Shown: one piece after another, positions 63,618 through 64,000 of the stretch
How the letters are laid out: each line of letters starts with the position of its first letter
Numbering within the stretch: the first letter of the stretch is position 1
Source of the DNA: G942493275 sp942493275
Lineage (GTDB): Bacteria; Actinomycetota; Coriobacteriia; Anaerosomatales; PHET01
Direction of reading: 5' to 3'
Length of the DNA: 64,000 nt
Assembly (NCBI GenBank): GCA_942493275.1
Contig: OW818687.1
Coordinates: 1,426,001 to 1,490,000, forward strand
The notes under the pieces: generated by a model
What the model saw: the letters and a program-made list of their open reading frames with translations, nothing else
Databases searched by the model: none
What the model was told of the DNA's origin: nothing
Made by a program: the position numbers and the translations under genes

Positions 63618-63848
63618 ATGGATGCGGTACACGCTAAGACCCCCGGCCTCATGTGCCACGAGTGTACGAGTAAGGTGGAAGCGGCGGTCGGAGGGCTTCC
63701 CGGAGTGGTGAGCGTAACGGCGGCCCTCTCCGGGGGAACGACGTCTGTGATGTTTGATGAGAAGCTGGTCGCCAGGGAGACCATCATCAGCGCGATTCAG
63801 GCGGCGGGCTTCGATGTGGAAACGGAATCGTCCTCCGGCAGTGCCTAG
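63618..63848 (+). CDS. HMA-domain metal-binding protein
   Basis: 76 residues with GLMCHEC (C13, C16), LPGVVSVTAALSGG and GTTSVMFDEK. It is a close paralog of the product encoded at 57778-57990, and its gene has GGAGG before the ATG. Likely a copper or other soft-metal chaperone. Downstream is the start of another gene at the window edge. Confidence 0.85.
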   Translation: MDAVHAKTPGLMCHECTSKVEAAVGGLPGVVSVTAALSGGTTSVMFDEKLVARETIISAIQAAGFDVETESSSGSA

Positions 63849-63975
63849 AGACGATCAGCTACGGTCATGCCGGTGACACCGTTCAAGCCGCTCAGCAGCA
63901 GCGTCGACTCCGCAGACCATGCCCGCTATCCGGGAATCGGGTACAGACTACCCAGGCCACCAAGGAGGGACAGTC

Positions 63976-64000
63976 ATGCGCAGAATCGCCGTACCAGTGA
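63976..64000 (+). CDS. Start of a gene cut by the window edge
   Basis: AAGGAGGGAC precedes ATG at 63976; only MRRIAVPV is seen. The opening would fit a NifX/dinitrogenase-cofactor-type protein or another small protein, but eight residues cannot decide. Confidence 0.45.

Overview
The window is a high-GC bacterial chromosome segment, densely coded, with short or overlapping gene junctions and many GTG starts. Gene content points to an anaerobic member of the actinobacterial line, most likely Coriobacteriia or a sister class (inference). The evidence is a combination of traits: pyruvate:ferredoxin oxidoreductase, an NfnAB-type transhydrogenase, a complete V/A-type ATPase operon with no F-type genes seen, CWB2 cell-wall-binding repeats, and genes better known from Firmicutes (veg, spoVG, UPF0210 with its ACT partner, DUF951, Ctc/L25). 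No rRNA, CRISPR array or intact insertion sequence was seen.

Layout. 0-2.1 kb: end of the pyruvate oxidoreductase genes. 2.1-7.9 kb: envelope proteins (META lipoprotein, PASTA protein, secreted lysozyme-like protein) around tRNA-Phe and a Mop protein. 7.9-12 kb: an HD-GYP-like protein and a HEAT-repeat protein sharing an N-terminal domain, and a degenerate IrrE-like protein. 12-17.7 kb: ROK kinase, an unusual DUF362 ferredoxin fusion, two related membrane proteins, rsmI and an AbrB regulator. 18-29.6 kb: housekeeping run metG, tatD-like, flavodoxin-like reductase, G5/3D cell-wall protein, rsmA, veg, ispE, nucleotidyltransferase, spoVG, tRNA-Gln, glmU, prs, ctc, pth. 29.7-36.8 kb: a secreted subtilisin with CWB2 repeats, an M23 peptidase, nfnAB and a LytTR response regulator. 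37-41.7 kb: winged-helix regulator, UPF0210/ACT pair, DUF951, M23-like and CapA-like proteins. 41.9-51.2 kb: V-ATPase operon (H-I-K-E-C-F-A-B-small membrane protein-D) ending in a small c-heme lipoprotein. 51.4-56.2 kb: CheB-like, TldE/TldD and an NlpC/P60 protein. 56.4-57.6 kb: relics of toxin-antitoxin genes and initiator tRNA. 57.6-64 kb: accessory region with a cysteine biosynthesis operon, three small heavy-metal-binding (HMA) proteins, Met/His-rich small proteins and a TMEM175-type channel.

The most unusual signals are these. (1) A 34-codon in-frame insertion containing a perfect 19-bp inverted repeat lies inside the catalytic A subunit gene of the V-ATPase, like a selfish palindromic element. 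(2) A palindrome with an identical 22-bp core occurs at two distant places, once upstream of a winged-helix regulator. (3) An apparent DnaA-type AAA+ lid domain, without ATPase core or DNA-binding domain, is fused to a DUF362 two-cluster ferredoxin. (4) The V-ATPase operon carries an extra two-helix membrane protein and a single-heme lipoprotein.

How the genes work together: PorAB reduces ferredoxin, NfnAB links ferredoxin and NADH to NADPH, and the ATPase couples ion flow to ATP. Its K subunit carries residues typical of sodium-binding rings, so sodium coupling is possible. All functional statements are from reading the sequence and family knowledge; no search was run.
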